From positions 124,001 to 188,000 of the forward strand of contig NZ_NBDP01000030.1 of NCBI RefSeq assembly GCF_004123845.1: 64,000 bases of DNA. Reading direction: 5' to 3'. Below, piece after piece: positions 45,674 to 54,124 of this stretch (position 1 is the first letter of the stretch; each line of letters begins with the position of its first letter). The translations under genes were made by a program, and so were the position numbers. Under the pieces are notes generated by a model that did no database searches, was not told the DNA's origin, and saw only the letters and a program-made list of their open reading frames with translations. The stretch comes from Allobosea sp. Tri-44. Its GTDB lineage: Bacteria > Pseudomonadota > Alphaproteobacteria > Rhizobiales > Beijerinckiaceae.

Positions 45674-46447
45674 ATGAAAGGTTTCGCAAAGTTCTTCGCA
45701 GCCGCAGCGCTCACCGTTGCCGGCGCCACCGGGGCGCTCGCCCAGGCCAAGGAGTGGAAGGAAGTCCGGATCGGCACGGAGGGGGCCTATCCGCCCTACA
45801 ACAACCTCAACGCCAAGAAGGAGCTGGAAGGCTTCGAGATCGATTACGGCAACCTTCTCTGCGAGAAGATGAAGGTGAAGTGCAGCTGGGTCGTGCAGGA
45901 TTGGGACGGCATCATCCCGGCGCTGCAGGCCAACAAATACGACATCATCCTCGCCGGCATGAACGCCACCGAGGAACGCAAGAAGCAGGTCGACTTCACC
46001 TCGGTCTACAGCAAGACGCCGATCTGGATGATCGGCCCCAAGAGCACCGCTTCGGCCGACATCTCGCCGGCGACCCTGAAGGGCAAGTCGATCGGCGCGC
46101 AAGGCTCGACCATCCACGCCAACTACGTCGAGAAGTTCTACAAGGACTCGACCGCGCGCCTCTATCCGACCCAGGAAGAAGCCAATCTCGACCTGCTCAA
46201 CGGCCGCCTCGACTACATCGTCGCCGACGCGCTGGCCCTCGCCGATTTCCTCAAGGGACAGGGCAAGGGCTGCTGCAAGCGGATCGCTGAGGTCACTCGC
46301 GATGACGCGATCCATGGCGCGGGCGTCGCCGGCGCCGTCCGCAAGGCCGACACCGCGCTGAAGGCGCTGGTCGACAAGGCGGTCGCCGAGACCGTCGCCG
46401 ACGGCTCGCTGAAGAAGCTCGAGGACAAGTGGTTCAAGTACGAATGA
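45674..46447 (+). CDS. Polar amino-acid ABC transporter binding protein
   Basis: A 257-residue periplasmic binding protein (HisJ/ArgT/LAO-like). Signal peptide ends GALAQA. The mature start is EVRIGTEGAYPPYNN, then GFEIDYGNLLCEKM and DGIIPALQANKYDIILAGMNAT. GGGGAGGTCCC precedes the ATG. Likely ligand arginine, ornithine or lysine, given rocD just upstream. Confidence 0.93.
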   Translation: MKGFAKFFAAAALTVAGATGALAQAKEWKEVRIGTEGAYPPYNNLNAKKELEGFEIDYGNLLCEKMKVKCSWVVQDWDGIIPALQANKYDIILAGMNATEERKKQVDFTSVYSKTPIWMIGPKSTASADISPATLKGKSIGAQGSTIHANYVEKFYKDSTARLYPTQEEANLDLLNGRLDYIVADALALADFLKGQGKGCCKRIAEVTRDDAIHGAGVAGAVRKADTALKALVDKAVAETVADGSLKKLEDKWFKYE

Positions 46448-46468
46448 TCTGAAGCCTGCTGACGCCCA

Positions 46469-46499
46469 CCCGCCGGCCGCTTCAGGCCGGCGGGCTTTT
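46469..46499 (+). terminator. Terminator or attenuator after binding-protein gene
   Basis: Stem CCCGCCGGCC/GGCCGGCGGG with a six-base loop followed by CTTTTA, between the binding protein and first permease. It would let the binding protein be made in excess over the permeases, as is usual in such operons. Confidence 0.75.
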
Positions 46500-46522
46500 A
46501 TCCCTCGCGCGCCGGCTCTGCC

Positions 46523-47233
46523 ATGTTCGATAAGCTCGCTCTGCTCGGCTTCGGCCCCGGCGGCTGGGGTTGGGCCCTGCTGCAAGGCGCGGCCAACACC
46601 ATCTCGGTCGCGCTCGCGACCCTGCCCTTCGGCCTGGCGCTCGGCCTGATCATCGCGCTGTGGAAGCGCTCCGACAGCGTGCTCCTGCGCTCGCTGGCGA
46701 CGATCTACACCACCGTCTTCCGTGGTGTGCCCGAGCTGCTCACGCTCTACATCATCTATTTCGGCATCCAGGTGCTGGTGCAGAAGGTCTGGAGCGGCTT
46801 CTCGATCCCGCCCTTCGTCGCTGGCATGGTCGCACTCGGCATGGTGCTCGCGGCCTTCTCGAGCGAGGTCTGGGTCGGCGCGCTGAACTCGATCCAGAAG
46901 GGCCAGCGCGAGGCAGCCTCGGCGCTCGGCCTGTCGAAGGCGCAGGCCTTCCGGCTCGTCGTCTTCCCGCAATTGATCCGTGTCGCGCTGCCCGGTCTCG
47001 GCAACAACTGGATGGTGCTGCTGAAGGAGACTTCGCTGATCTCGGTGATCACGCTACAGGACATCATGTTCATCGCGACGCGCGCCAATGTCGTGACCAA
47101 GGAGCCGTTCCTGTTCTTCGGCACGGCGATGATGCTCTACTTCTTCTTCTCGCTGGTTTCCGCCTGGGGCATCGGCAAGCTCGAGCAGCGCACCAATCGC
47201 GGCTTCGCCGCCTTCGGCGGAGCGACGCGATGA
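46523..47233 (+). CDS. Amino-acid ABC permease (HisQ-like)
   Basis: A 236-residue inner-membrane permease with about five helices. The EAA loop reads AASALGLSKAQAFRLVVFPQLIR, and the family opening GAANTISVALATLPFGLALGL is present. It pairs with the HisM-like permease, whose ATG overlaps its stop. Confidence 0.93.
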   Translation: MFDKLALLGFGPGGWGWALLQGAANTISVALATLPFGLALGLIIALWKRSDSVLLRSLATIYTTVFRGVPELLTLYIIYFGIQVLVQKVWSGFSIPPFVAGMVALGMVLAAFSSEVWVGALNSIQKGQREAASALGLSKAQAFRLVVFPQLIRVALPGLGNNWMVLLKETSLISVITLQDIMFIATRANVVTKEPFLFFGTAMMLYFFFSLVSAWGIGKLEQRTNRGFAAFGGATR

Positions 47234-47946
47234 ACTGGTGCGAATACCCCGGCCACCTGATCGGCAGCGAGGTCCTGCAGAACTATGGTTGCCGCATGGC
47301 CAGCGGCCTATTGCTCACCTTCCAGCTGGTGGTGCTCTCGGTCGCGTTCGGCTTCGTGCTCGCGATCGGCCTCGCGATCGCCAGGCTCTATGGCCCACGC
47401 TGGGCGCAGATCGCGATCAACGGCTACACCACCTTCTTCCGTGGCACGCCGCTGCTCTGCCAGCTGTTCCTGGTCTATTACGGCTTCGGCCAGTTCCGCC
47501 TGTTCTGGCAGGATATCGGCCTGTGGTGGTTCTTCCGCGAGCCGTTCTACTGCGCGCTCTTCACCTTCACCATCAACACCGCTGCCTACCAAGCCGAGAT
47601 CTTGCGCGGCGCCATCCAGTCGATCCCGCGCGGCCAGTTCGAAGGCTCCCTGGCGCTCGGCCTGCACCGCTGGGCGACGCTGCGCCGGGTGATCCTGCCG
47701 CAGGCGATGATCCTGGCACTGCGCCCGCTCGGCAACGAATTGATCGTGATGATCAAGGCGAGCGCCATCGCCTCGCTGGTGACGCTGTTCGATCTGATGG
47801 GCGCAACGCGCCTCGCCTTCGCCCGCTCCTTCGACCTCTCGATCTATCTCTATGCGGCGTTGATCTATCTCGTGCTCACCGAGATCATCCGCCGGGTCTG
47901 GGACCGGATCGAGCTCAGGCTGACGCGGCATATGGCGCTGAGGTGA
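47230..47946 (+). CDS. Amino-acid ABC permease (HisM-like)
   Basis: A 238-residue permease. It has MASGLLLTFQLVVLSVAFGF, FFRGTPLLCQLFLVYYG and an EAA loop SLALGLHRWATLRRVILPQA. Starts at ATGA overlap. No ATPase (HisP-type) gene follows; the next gene is a ParD-like antitoxin, so the ATP-binding subunit must be encoded elsewhere. Confidence 0.93.
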   Translation: MNWCEYPGHLIGSEVLQNYGCRMASGLLLTFQLVVLSVAFGFVLAIGLAIARLYGPRWAQIAINGYTTFFRGTPLLCQLFLVYYGFGQFRLFWQDIGLWWFFREPFYCALFTFTINTAAYQAEILRGAIQSIPRGQFEGSLALGLHRWATLRRVILPQAMILALRPLGNELIVMIKASAIASLVTLFDLMGATRLAFARSFDLSIYLYAALIYLVLTEIIRRVWDRIELRLTRHMALR

Positions 47947-47948
47947 AG

Positions 47949-48179
47949 ATGGTGACGGTCAACATGTCCTTGCCGGCTTCGATGAAGGATTGGGTCGAGG
48001 CCCAGACCGAGAGCGGGCGCTATGCCAGTGCAAGCGACTATATCCGCTACCTGATCCGGCAGGATCAGGAGCGCAACGAGAAGATCACGGCGATGCAGCA
48101 TTTCGTCGACGAAGGCCTGAACAGCGGCGTCAGTTCGCGTTCGAGCGAGGAGCTCTTCGCGGCAGCCCTCGCGCGGTAG
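47949..48179 (+). CDS. Orphan ParD-like ribbon-helix-helix antitoxin
   Basis: A 76-residue protein. TVNMSLPASMKDWVEAQTES and YASASDYIRYLIRQ are the RHH strand and helices of ParD/CopG antitoxins; the C-terminal part is the toxin-binding arm. The ATG at 47949 lies two bases after the HisM-like stop (a GTG at 47943 overlaps it). No parE follows: the next gene starts from the other strand. Confidence 0.85.
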   Translation: MVTVNMSLPASMKDWVEAQTESGRYASASDYIRYLIRQDQERNEKITAMQHFVDEGLNSGVSSRSSEELFAAALAR

Positions 48180-48185
48180 CCCCGC

Positions 48186-48938
48186 TCAGCCCGGTAAGGT
48201 CAAGACCAGCGGGCCGTTGGCGGTTGCGACCACGGTGTGCTCGTACTGCACGGTCGGCGCACGTGGCTCGGCATAGAGCGTCCAGCGGTCGTCGCCCTCG
48301 TGCTCCGCCCAGTCGGCGCCCAGCGACAGGAACGGCTCGACGGTGAAGACGAGCCCCTTCTGCATGACCCGCCGCTCGGAGCGCTCCGGCCAGGTCGCGA
48401 TCTCCTTGGGCTCCTCGTGCAGCGAGCGCCCGATGCCGTGGCTGGCGAGGTTGCGCACCAGCGTATAGCCGTTCTTCTGGGCGAAGCGGCCGACCGCCTC
48501 GCCGATCCCGGCGATCGGCTTGCCAGCGCCGACCTGCCCGAGCCCGGCCCAGAGCGCACGCTTGCCGTCGCGACAGAGCCGTTCGATCCGGCGATCGACC
48601 GGCGGCACCGTGAAGGATGCTCCGGTGTCTGAGTAGTAGCCGGCCTTCTCGGCGGAGACGTCGATGTTCACCAGATCGCCCGCAGCGATCCGGCGATCGC
48701 CCGGAATGCCGTGCGCGACCTCCTCATTGATGCTGATGCAAGTGGCGCCCGGGAAGGCGTAGACTGTCTCGGGCGCCGACCGTGCGCCGTGCCTTTCGAG
48801 CATGTCGCGGCCGATCGCATCGAGTTCGGCCGTGGTCATGCCCGGTTCGAGCGCCCGCCCCATGGCCGCCAGCGTATCGGCGACAATGCGGCCGATCTCG
48901 CGCAGGGCCTGCAGTTCTTCATCATTGGTGATGGTCAT
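48186..48938 (-). CDS. map: Type I methionine aminopeptidase
   Basis: A 250-residue enzyme removing the first methionine. The metal ligands are visible: Asp in VNIDVSAEKAG, Asp in YYSDTGASF, His in LASHGIGRSLHEEP, Glu in FTVEPF and Glu in QYEHTVV. The usual GHGIG reads SHGIG. No N-terminal zinc-finger extension. The ATG at 48938 is chosen for the usual start of the pita-bread fold. It may be a second paralogue. Confidence 0.92.
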   Translation of the reverse strand: MTITNDEELQALREIGRIVADTLAAMGRALEPGMTTAELDAIGRDMLERHGARSAPETVYAFPGATCISINEEVAHGIPGDRRIAAGDLVNIDVSAEKAGYYSDTGASFTVPPVDRRIERLCRDGKRALWAGLGQVGAGKPIAGIGEAVGRFAQKNGYTLVRNLASHGIGRSLHEEPKEIATWPERSERRVMQKGLVFTVEPFLSLGADWAEHEGDDRWTLYAEPRAPTVQYEHTVVATANGPLVLTLPG

Positions 48939-49110
48939 CCGGGGTTCCTGACTGATTTCGGCGAGAGCGACAAGCCAGGGCGCGGCAGACTGTCCATGCA
49001 TGATCTCTGCGGAATCGCGATCGCTGCTATCGCGCGTGCATCGCTTCCCTCGCCTTCCCCGGCGCGCTAAAGCCGCACTGACCTTTCAGACGATGCAGCG
49101 GAGCAGTCCC

Positions 49111-49977
49111 ATGGCCAAAGTCGCTTTCCTCGGTCTCGGCGTGATGGGCTATCCCATGGCCGGCCATCTCAAGGCCAAGGGCCACGACGTCACCGTCTTC
49201 AACCGCTCGCCGGAGAAGGCCCAGAAATGGGTGGCGCAGCACGCCGGCGTCTACGCGCCGACGCCGGCCCAGGCGGCCGAGGGCCAGGAGATCGTGTTCT
49301 GCTGCGTCGGCAATGACGACGATCTGCGCTCGGTGACGACCGGCGAGAACGGCGCCTTCGCCGCGATGGGCAAGGGCACGGTCTTCGTCGACCACACCAC
49401 CGCCTCGGCCAATGTGGCGCGCGAACTCGACGCCGCGGCGAAGGCGGCCGGCTTCGGCTTCATCGACGCTCCGGTCTCCGGCGGCCAGGCCGGCGCCGAG
49501 AACGGCGTGCTGACCGTGATGTGCGGCGGCGAGCCTGAGACCTACGCCAAGGTCGAGCCGGTGATCGCCAGCTTTGCCCGCATGTGCCGGCTGATGGGGC
49601 CCGCCGGCTCCGGCCAGCTCACCAAGATGGTCAACCAGATCTGCATCGCCGGGCTCGTCCAGGGCCTCTCCGAGGGGGTTCATTTCGCCAAGCGCGCCGG
49701 CCTCGATGTCGAGGCGATGCTGGAGGTGATCTCGAAGGGCGCCGCCGGCTCCTGGCAGATGGAGAACCGCGGCAAGACGATGAATGCCGACAAGTTCGAT
49801 TTCGGCTTCGCCGTCGACTGGATGCGCAAGGATCTCGGCATCGTGCTCGACGAAGCCCGTAACAACGGCGCCCGCCTGCCGGTGACCGCGCTGGTCGACC
49901 AGTTCTATGGCGATGTGCAGAAGCTCGGCGGCGGGCGCTGGGATACGTCCAGCCTGTTGAAGCGGCTGGAGCCGTAG
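49111..49977 (+). CDS. Beta-hydroxyacid dehydrogenase (3-hydroxyisobutyrate dehydrogenase family)
   Basis: A 288-residue NAD(P) oxidoreductase. GLGVMGYPMAGHL is the nucleotide loop, VFVDHTTASANVARELDAAA the signature region, DAPVSGGQAGAENGVLTVM the substrate-binding block and the catalytic Lys lies in GQLTKMVNQI. Candidates include 3-hydroxyisobutyrate, tartronate semialdehyde and glyoxylate/succinate-semialdehyde reductases. The start lies in a short gap after the divergent map gene. Confidence 0.9.
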   Translation: MAKVAFLGLGVMGYPMAGHLKAKGHDVTVFNRSPEKAQKWVAQHAGVYAPTPAQAAEGQEIVFCCVGNDDDLRSVTTGENGAFAAMGKGTVFVDHTTASANVARELDAAAKAAGFGFIDAPVSGGQAGAENGVLTVMCGGEPETYAKVEPVIASFARMCRLMGPAGSGQLTKMVNQICIAGLVQGLSEGVHFAKRAGLDVEAMLEVISKGAAGSWQMENRGKTMNADKFDFGFAVDWMRKDLGIVLDEARNNGARLPVTALVDQFYGDVQKLGGGRWDTSSLLKRLEP

Positions 49978-49987
49978 AGGGCCCACT

Positions 49988-50080
49988 CGTCATTGCGAGC
50001 GCAGCGAAGCAATCCAGAGGACTGGCCACTGCGCCCTGCCTCCCCTGGATTGCTTCGTCGCTGCGCTCCTCGCAATGACG
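49988..50080. repeat. Palindromic intergenic repeat (CGTCATNG family)
   Basis: A 93-base hairpin element between convergent genes, with arms CGTCATTGCGAGCGCAGCGA and its near-complement ending CGCAATGACG. It could act as a bidirectional terminator or be a scattered repeat. Confidence 0.75.
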
Positions 50081-50087
50081 GGTGAGT

Positions 50088-50726
50088 TCAGCCGACCAGC
50101 CGCGCCACCTCGGCCCGCAGCACCGACACCAGCTCCGCCTCGAACCAGGGGTTCTTCCTGAGCCAGCCATTGTTGCGCCAGGAGGGATGCGGCAGCGGCA
50201 GGATGCGTGGCCGGCGCTCCTGCGCGAAGAGGGTGCGCCAGTCCGCGACGGTCGCCGTCAGGTTGGCCGCCGCCTTCGGCCCGAGATGCCAGGCTTGGGC
50301 ATAACGGCCGATCACCAGCACGAGCTCGATCTCCGGCAGCGCCGCGAGCACGCGCTCGCGCCAGGCCGGCGCGCATTCGCGGCGCGGCGGCAGGTCGCCG
50401 CCCTTGGCGTCGAGCCCGGGAAAGCAATGCCCCATCGGCACGATCGCGACGCGCGAGGCGTCGTAGAAGCGGGCATGGTCGAGGCCGAGCCAGTCGCGCA
50501 AGCGATCGCCGGAACGATCGGTGAAGGGCCTGCCGCTGACGTGGACGCGCGTGCCTGGCGCTTGGCTCGCGATCAGCAGGCGCGCGCTCGCCTGCGCCTG
50601 GATGATGGGGCGCGGCTCATGCGGCAGGGGCGGGCCGTAGAGCGGCGCATCCCGGCAGATCCGGCAGGCGCGCAGTTCGACGAGGACGTCGTCGAGCGCC
50701 TCCTGCGAAGGCCCCTGCCCGCTCAT
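50088..50726 (-). CDS. Uracil-DNA glycosylase-superfamily protein
   Basis: A 212-residue UDG-fold protein. LLIASQAPGTRVHVSGRPFT is the motif-1 region, MGHCFPGLDAKGGDLPP resembles family 4/5-like loops, and PLPHPSWRNNGWL is the C-terminal HPS motif. CRICRD near 21-26 supplies two cysteines, but the complete four-cysteine iron-sulfur set is not obvious. Likely acts in base-excision repair. Its ATG overlaps the stop of the third four-cysteine paralogue. Confidence 0.82.
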   Translation of the reverse strand: MSGQGPSQEALDDVLVELRACRICRDAPLYGPPLPHEPRPIIQAQASARLLIASQAPGTRVHVSGRPFTDRSGDRLRDWLGLDHARFYDASRVAIVPMGHCFPGLDAKGGDLPPRRECAPAWRERVLAALPEIELVLVIGRYAQAWHLGPKAAANLTATVADWRTLFAQERRPRILPLPHPSWRNNGWLRKNPWFEAELVSVLRAEVARLVG

Positions 50727-51190
50727 CGTCCGGCCAAGCGCTCCCGGCCCGGACGCTGCGAGATCAGCCCGTCGCAATGCCAGGCCGGAACCCTGTCGGC
50801 ATGCTTCTCGGGATCGCCGGGCTGAATGGCGAAGGCACCGACGATGCCGCCGCTGACGACGCTGCGCGGGACATAGAGCGTGCCGCTGCGCTCGACCGTG
50901 AAGCAATGGGTCTGGCGCGTCTCGATCGGGCCGTAATAGTAGCAGATCGCATCCTGCGTCGTGGTCCAGCAGGCATCGCGGTTCGGCGTTTCCCGATTGC
51001 GATTATACCCGCTCACCCGTCCATCCTCATGATGGTACTCGCTGAAGGTTTCTCCGGTGCTGTAGCGGCCGGTCACCGTATTGCCTTCGACGAGCTGGCG
51101 CATCTGTTCACCGGTCAACCGCTCGACGGCCTGCGTCTCGCTCCCCCATACCGAGAGGCCGAGAAGCAGCGCCAGCGCGAACAGTCTCAC
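50723..51190 (-). CDS. Secreted four-cysteine protein, paralogue 3
   Basis: A 155-residue exported protein from a GTG overlapping the previous stop (GTGA). Signal peptide to about 20. It shares with its two upstream neighbours VERLTGEQMRQL, GNTV.GRY, EYHHEDGR, Cys74 (DACW), Cys83 (CYYYGP), Cys96 (HCFTVER) and Cys139 (WHCDGLIS). Two disulfides are likely. Distantly like DUF995-type small secreted proteins, but not assigned. Confidence 0.82.
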   Translation of the reverse strand: MRLFALALLLGLSVWGSETQAVERLTGEQMRQLVEGNTVTGRYSTGETFSEYHHEDGRVSGYNRNRETPNRDACWTTTQDAICYYYGPIETRQTHCFTVERSGTLYVPRSVVSGGIVGAFAIQPGDPEKHADRVPAWHCDGLISQRPGRERLAGR

Positions 51191-51657
51191 CGCGAGGCGA
51201 CCCGCGGCGACATCGCTGGCGGCGCGTTCGAAATCAGCCCGTCGCAATGCCAGGACGGTGCCTTGTCGGTATGCTTCTCGGGATCGCCTTGCTGGACGGT
51301 GGCGATGCCGTTGATGCGGCCGGTGCGGTAGGTCTTCAGCACATAGAGCGTGCCGCTGCGCTCGACGGCGAAGCAATAGGTCCGGCGTGTCTCGTGGGGA
51401 CCGTAATAGTAGCAGACGGCGTCGTCCGTCGTCGTCCAGCAGGCATCGGTGTTGGTCACGTGCCGGTTGTGCCCGGTCGCGCGCCCGTCCTGGTGATGAT
51501 ATTCGCTGAACGGCAGGCCGTTATTGTAGCGACCGGCGACCGTATTGCCTTCGAAGAGCTGGCGGATCTCCTGGCCGGTCAGCCGCTCGACCGCAGCGGC
51601 GCTCGTGGCGCAAGCGCATAGCCCCAGGAGCATCGCTACCGTCGAAGCCCGAGTCAT
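51187..51657 (-). CDS. Secreted four-cysteine protein, paralogue 2
   Basis: A 156-residue exported protein. Signal segment VAMLLGLCACATSAAA, whose two cysteines might instead mark a lipoprotein, but the local sequence is not a clear lipobox. Conserved cysteines at 73, 82, 95 and 138. It is closest to paralogue 3 (VERLTG, EYHHxDGR, WHCDGLIS; DNA similarity is visible over long stretches). ATG overlaps the stop of paralogue 1. Confidence 0.82.
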   Translation of the reverse strand: MTRASTVAMLLGLCACATSAAAVERLTGQEIRQLFEGNTVAGRYNNGLPFSEYHHQDGRATGHNRHVTNTDACWTTTDDAVCYYYGPHETRRTYCFAVERSGTLYVLKTYRTGRINGIATVQQGDPEKHTDKAPSWHCDGLISNAPPAMSPRVASR

Positions 51658-52115
51658 CGTGCCGCCACCCGCCGCGACATCGGAAGCTGCGGGCCGCGCG
51701 AGATCAGCCCGTCACAGTACCAGGGCTTGCCGCCATCGGTATGATTGCGCGGGTTGGCGAGCTCGATCGTCGCCACCGCATTAATTCGGCGATCGCCGAC
51801 ATTGCGCAGGATATAGAGCCGCTCGGTCAATTCGACCGTGAAGCAATGCGTCGTCCGCTCCTCCGGCGGGCCATAATAGTAGCAGACAGAGTCGCCCTTG
51901 GTGATCCAGCAGGCGTCGCGGTTCTCCTGCCAGCCATTATTGCCAAGCGCCCGTCCGTCCGGGTCGTGGTACTCGGTGAAGAAGCCGCCGCCGGTATAGC
52001 GGCCGCTGACCGTGTTGCCGGTGAAGGCCTGGTTGATCTGCTCGCCCGTCAGCTTCTCCGCCGCCATAGCGGCAAGCGGCAGCATAAAAGCGAACAGGAT
52101 CGCCAGCAGGCGCAT
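51654..52115 (-). CDS. Secreted four-cysteine protein, paralogue 1
   Basis: A 153-residue exported protein with a clear signal peptide (about 1-18). It has AEKLTGEQINQAFTGNTVSG, EYHDPDGR, Cys69, Cys78 in CYYYGP, Cys91 in HCFTVE and Cys134 in WYCDGLIS. First of three coupled paralogues, more diverged from the other two than they are from each other. Its start is three bases after the GST stop. Confidence 0.82.
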   Translation of the reverse strand: MRLLAILFAFMLPLAAMAAEKLTGEQINQAFTGNTVSGRYTGGGFFTEYHDPDGRALGNNGWQENRDACWITKGDSVCYYYGPPEERTTHCFTVELTERLYILRNVGDRRINAVATIELANPRNHTDGGKPWYCDGLISRGPQLPMSRRVAAR

Positions 52116-52118
52116 CGC

Positions 52119-52730
52119 TCAAGCCTTCCAGCTCGGGCGGGCCGAGATCTCGCCATGCCAGCGGCGGATGTTGGCGAAATCCTCCGGCAACGGGATGCGC
52201 GATGGCTTCATGAAGTCGATGGCGATGCCGGCAGTGATATCGGCCACCGTCAGCTCCTCGCCACAGAGGAAGCGGTTGGCGCCGAGCTGCAGATCGAGCA
52301 GCACCAGATGATCGTCGATCAGCTCGCGATTGGCCTCGGCCCATTCGGGCACCTGGTCCTCGAGCTCGGCCATGGCGGGATGGCTGTGGCGAAACACAGC
52401 CGAAACCGCCGAGAACAGCCCGAGCTCGATGCGCCGATTCCACATCTCGATCAGCGCGGCTTCCTTGGGGGCGGAGCCGAACAGGGCCGGCGCCGGATGC
52501 AGGCTCTCGACATAGCGGCAGATAGCAATCGTCTCGGCCAGCGCAGTCCCGTCCTCCAGCAGCAACACCGGCAGGCGCTGCGACGGGTTGATCCGGGTGA
52601 ATTCCGGTGTGCGGTGCTCCTTCTTGCCGATGTCGACCGGGACGAGTTCGGGCAGAGGTACGCCCTTCTCGGCGAAGAAGATGCGGACCCGCCGTGGATT
52701 GGGCGCACGCCCGCCGTCATAGAGCTTCAT
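52119..52730 (-). CDS. Glutathione S-transferase-family protein
   Basis: A 203-residue GST. The thioredoxin-like part has KLYDGGRAPNPRRVRIFFAE, the cis-Pro QRLPVLLLEDGTALAETIAICRYVE and the helical domain follows from about 85 with GEELTVADITAGIAIDF (N-capping box/hydrophobic staple). It is upstream of the secreted paralogue array and may share its transcript. Confidence 0.9.
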   Translation of the reverse strand: MKLYDGGRAPNPRRVRIFFAEKGVPLPELVPVDIGKKEHRTPEFTRINPSQRLPVLLLEDGTALAETIAICRYVESLHPAPALFGSAPKEAALIEMWNRRIELGLFSAVSAVFRHSHPAMAELEDQVPEWAEANRELIDDHLVLLDLQLGANRFLCGEELTVADITAGIAIDFMKPSRIPLPEDFANIRRWHGEISARPSWKA

Positions 52731-52889
52731 GCCCTCGCCTTTCGCCGTCCCGAGACATGGCGGTTTCACGGTGCCGCCGCGGCCCTGTCAAGAGTTCACC
52801 CGCAAACACGGCGGCAAGACGACACTGACGAGCGTCGACAGGAACAAACCGCCCTCGCCCGCGATTACCGTTCCGCGAGGGGAACCGAC

Positions 52890-53039
52890 ATGCCTCAGGA
52901 TTGGAGCTTCGTCGTCTGGATCGTCATCCTCGCCATTCCGGTGGGGCTGATGCTCGCGAGCTTCTGGTCACGTTCGCGCGAACCTGGCGCGGCACGCCTC
53001 GACGGGCCGCGCAAGGACGATCCGCGCGAGCCCATGTGA
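52890..53039 (+). CDS. Small single-pass membrane protein
   Basis: A 49-residue protein with one membrane helix (WSFVVWIVILAIPVGLMLASFW) and a charged, proline-rich cytoplasmic tail. GAGGGGA lies about seven bases before the ATG. Function unknown. Confidence 0.65.
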   Translation: MPQDWSFVVWIVILAIPVGLMLASFWSRSREPGAARLDGPRKDDPREPM

Positions 53040-53043
53040 TCGC

Positions 53044-53964
53044 TCAGCCCGGCGCGAGCAGGATCAACGCAAGCGGCACAGCAACGGCCGCCAGAATGGT
53101 CTGCAGCGCACAGATGCCGGCCATAAGCGGCGCGTCACCGCCGAGCTGGCGCGCCATCACATAGGATGAAGAGGCGGTCGGCAGCGCCTGAAACAGGATG
53201 GCGAGCGTCGCCGCCTGACCGCCAAGGCCGAAGCCCTTGAGCGCCAGATAGGTGGCCAGCGGCATCAGCACGAACTTGACGAAGGAAGCGACCAGCGCCG
53301 GCTTCAGGCCGCGCCCCAGCGCCCCCCAATCGAGCGCCGCGCCGACACAGAGCAGACCGATCGGCAGCGAGGCCTGCCCGAGCGCCTTGAGAGCGCCCTC
53401 GACACCAGGCGGCAGGCCGAGGCCGCTGAGCTGGATGACGATGCCGAGCACGCAGGACATCAGCAGCGGATTGAGGGCGAGGCCCCGGAGAATGCCGCGC
53501 AAGGTCGGCTGCGCCGAGCCCCAGCGGGCAAAAACCAGGACGCAGAGCACGTTCACGGTCGGCACGATCGCCGCATTGGCTACGGCCGCGAGCGGCAGAG
53601 CCGAAGCCCCGAGCATGCTGCCGGCCGCGCTCAGGCCGACATAGTTGTTGAAGCGGATGCCGCCCTGGAAGACCGAGGTGAAGGCGGCATCGCTGTAGCC
53701 GAGCCGGCGCTTTGCCAGCACGAGCACCGCCGCCACGGCGATGATCGCGGCCATCAGCGTCAAGGCCAGCTCGGCAACGGGAAGACCCTTGAGATCGGCC
53801 ATCGCCAAAGCGTGCATGAAGAGGGCCGGCAGAAGGACGTAGTAGCTCAGCCGTTCGGCCTGCGGCCAGAACGCATCCGGCAGGAAGCGCAAGCGGCGCA
53901 TGGCGTGGCCGAGCGCGATCAACAGGGCGATCGGCGCCAAAGCGAGCAGAATAGCGCCGATCAT
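53044..53964 (-). CDS. AEC-family auxin-efflux-carrier-like transporter
   Basis: A 306-residue membrane transporter with about ten helices in two inverted halves. Family features include RFNNYVGLSAAG, NPLLMSCVLGI and LPTASSSYVMARQLGG near the C-terminus. Probably exports organic acids such as malate. Convergent with the 49-residue gene. Confidence 0.9.
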   Translation of the reverse strand: MIGAILLALAPIALLIALGHAMRRLRFLPDAFWPQAERLSYYVLLPALFMHALAMADLKGLPVAELALTLMAAIIAVAAVLVLAKRRLGYSDAAFTSVFQGGIRFNNYVGLSAAGSMLGASALPLAAVANAAIVPTVNVLCVLVFARWGSAQPTLRGILRGLALNPLLMSCVLGIVIQLSGLGLPPGVEGALKALGQASLPIGLLCVGAALDWGALGRGLKPALVASFVKFVLMPLATYLALKGFGLGGQAATLAILFQALPTASSSYVMARQLGGDAPLMAGICALQTILAAVAVPLALILLAPG

Positions 53965-54124
53965 GCCGGCAGCTCCGATCGGCAGGCGGGCGATGGCGTC
54001 ATGCGGAAGCGAATCCGACGAGAGAACAAGAAGGAGACGATCCTTCTTTAGATTGCGGTTGCTGAGGATGAAAATGCCAAAGCTGCCAGTGACGTTGACG
54101 AATCCGCATGACTGGCGGGCGCGT

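Noticed and set aside
47238-47948. 313-codon frame whose end is the ParD-like protein
   Set aside because: All but the last 76 residues lie within the HisM-like permease gene in another frame and lack protein-like pattern.
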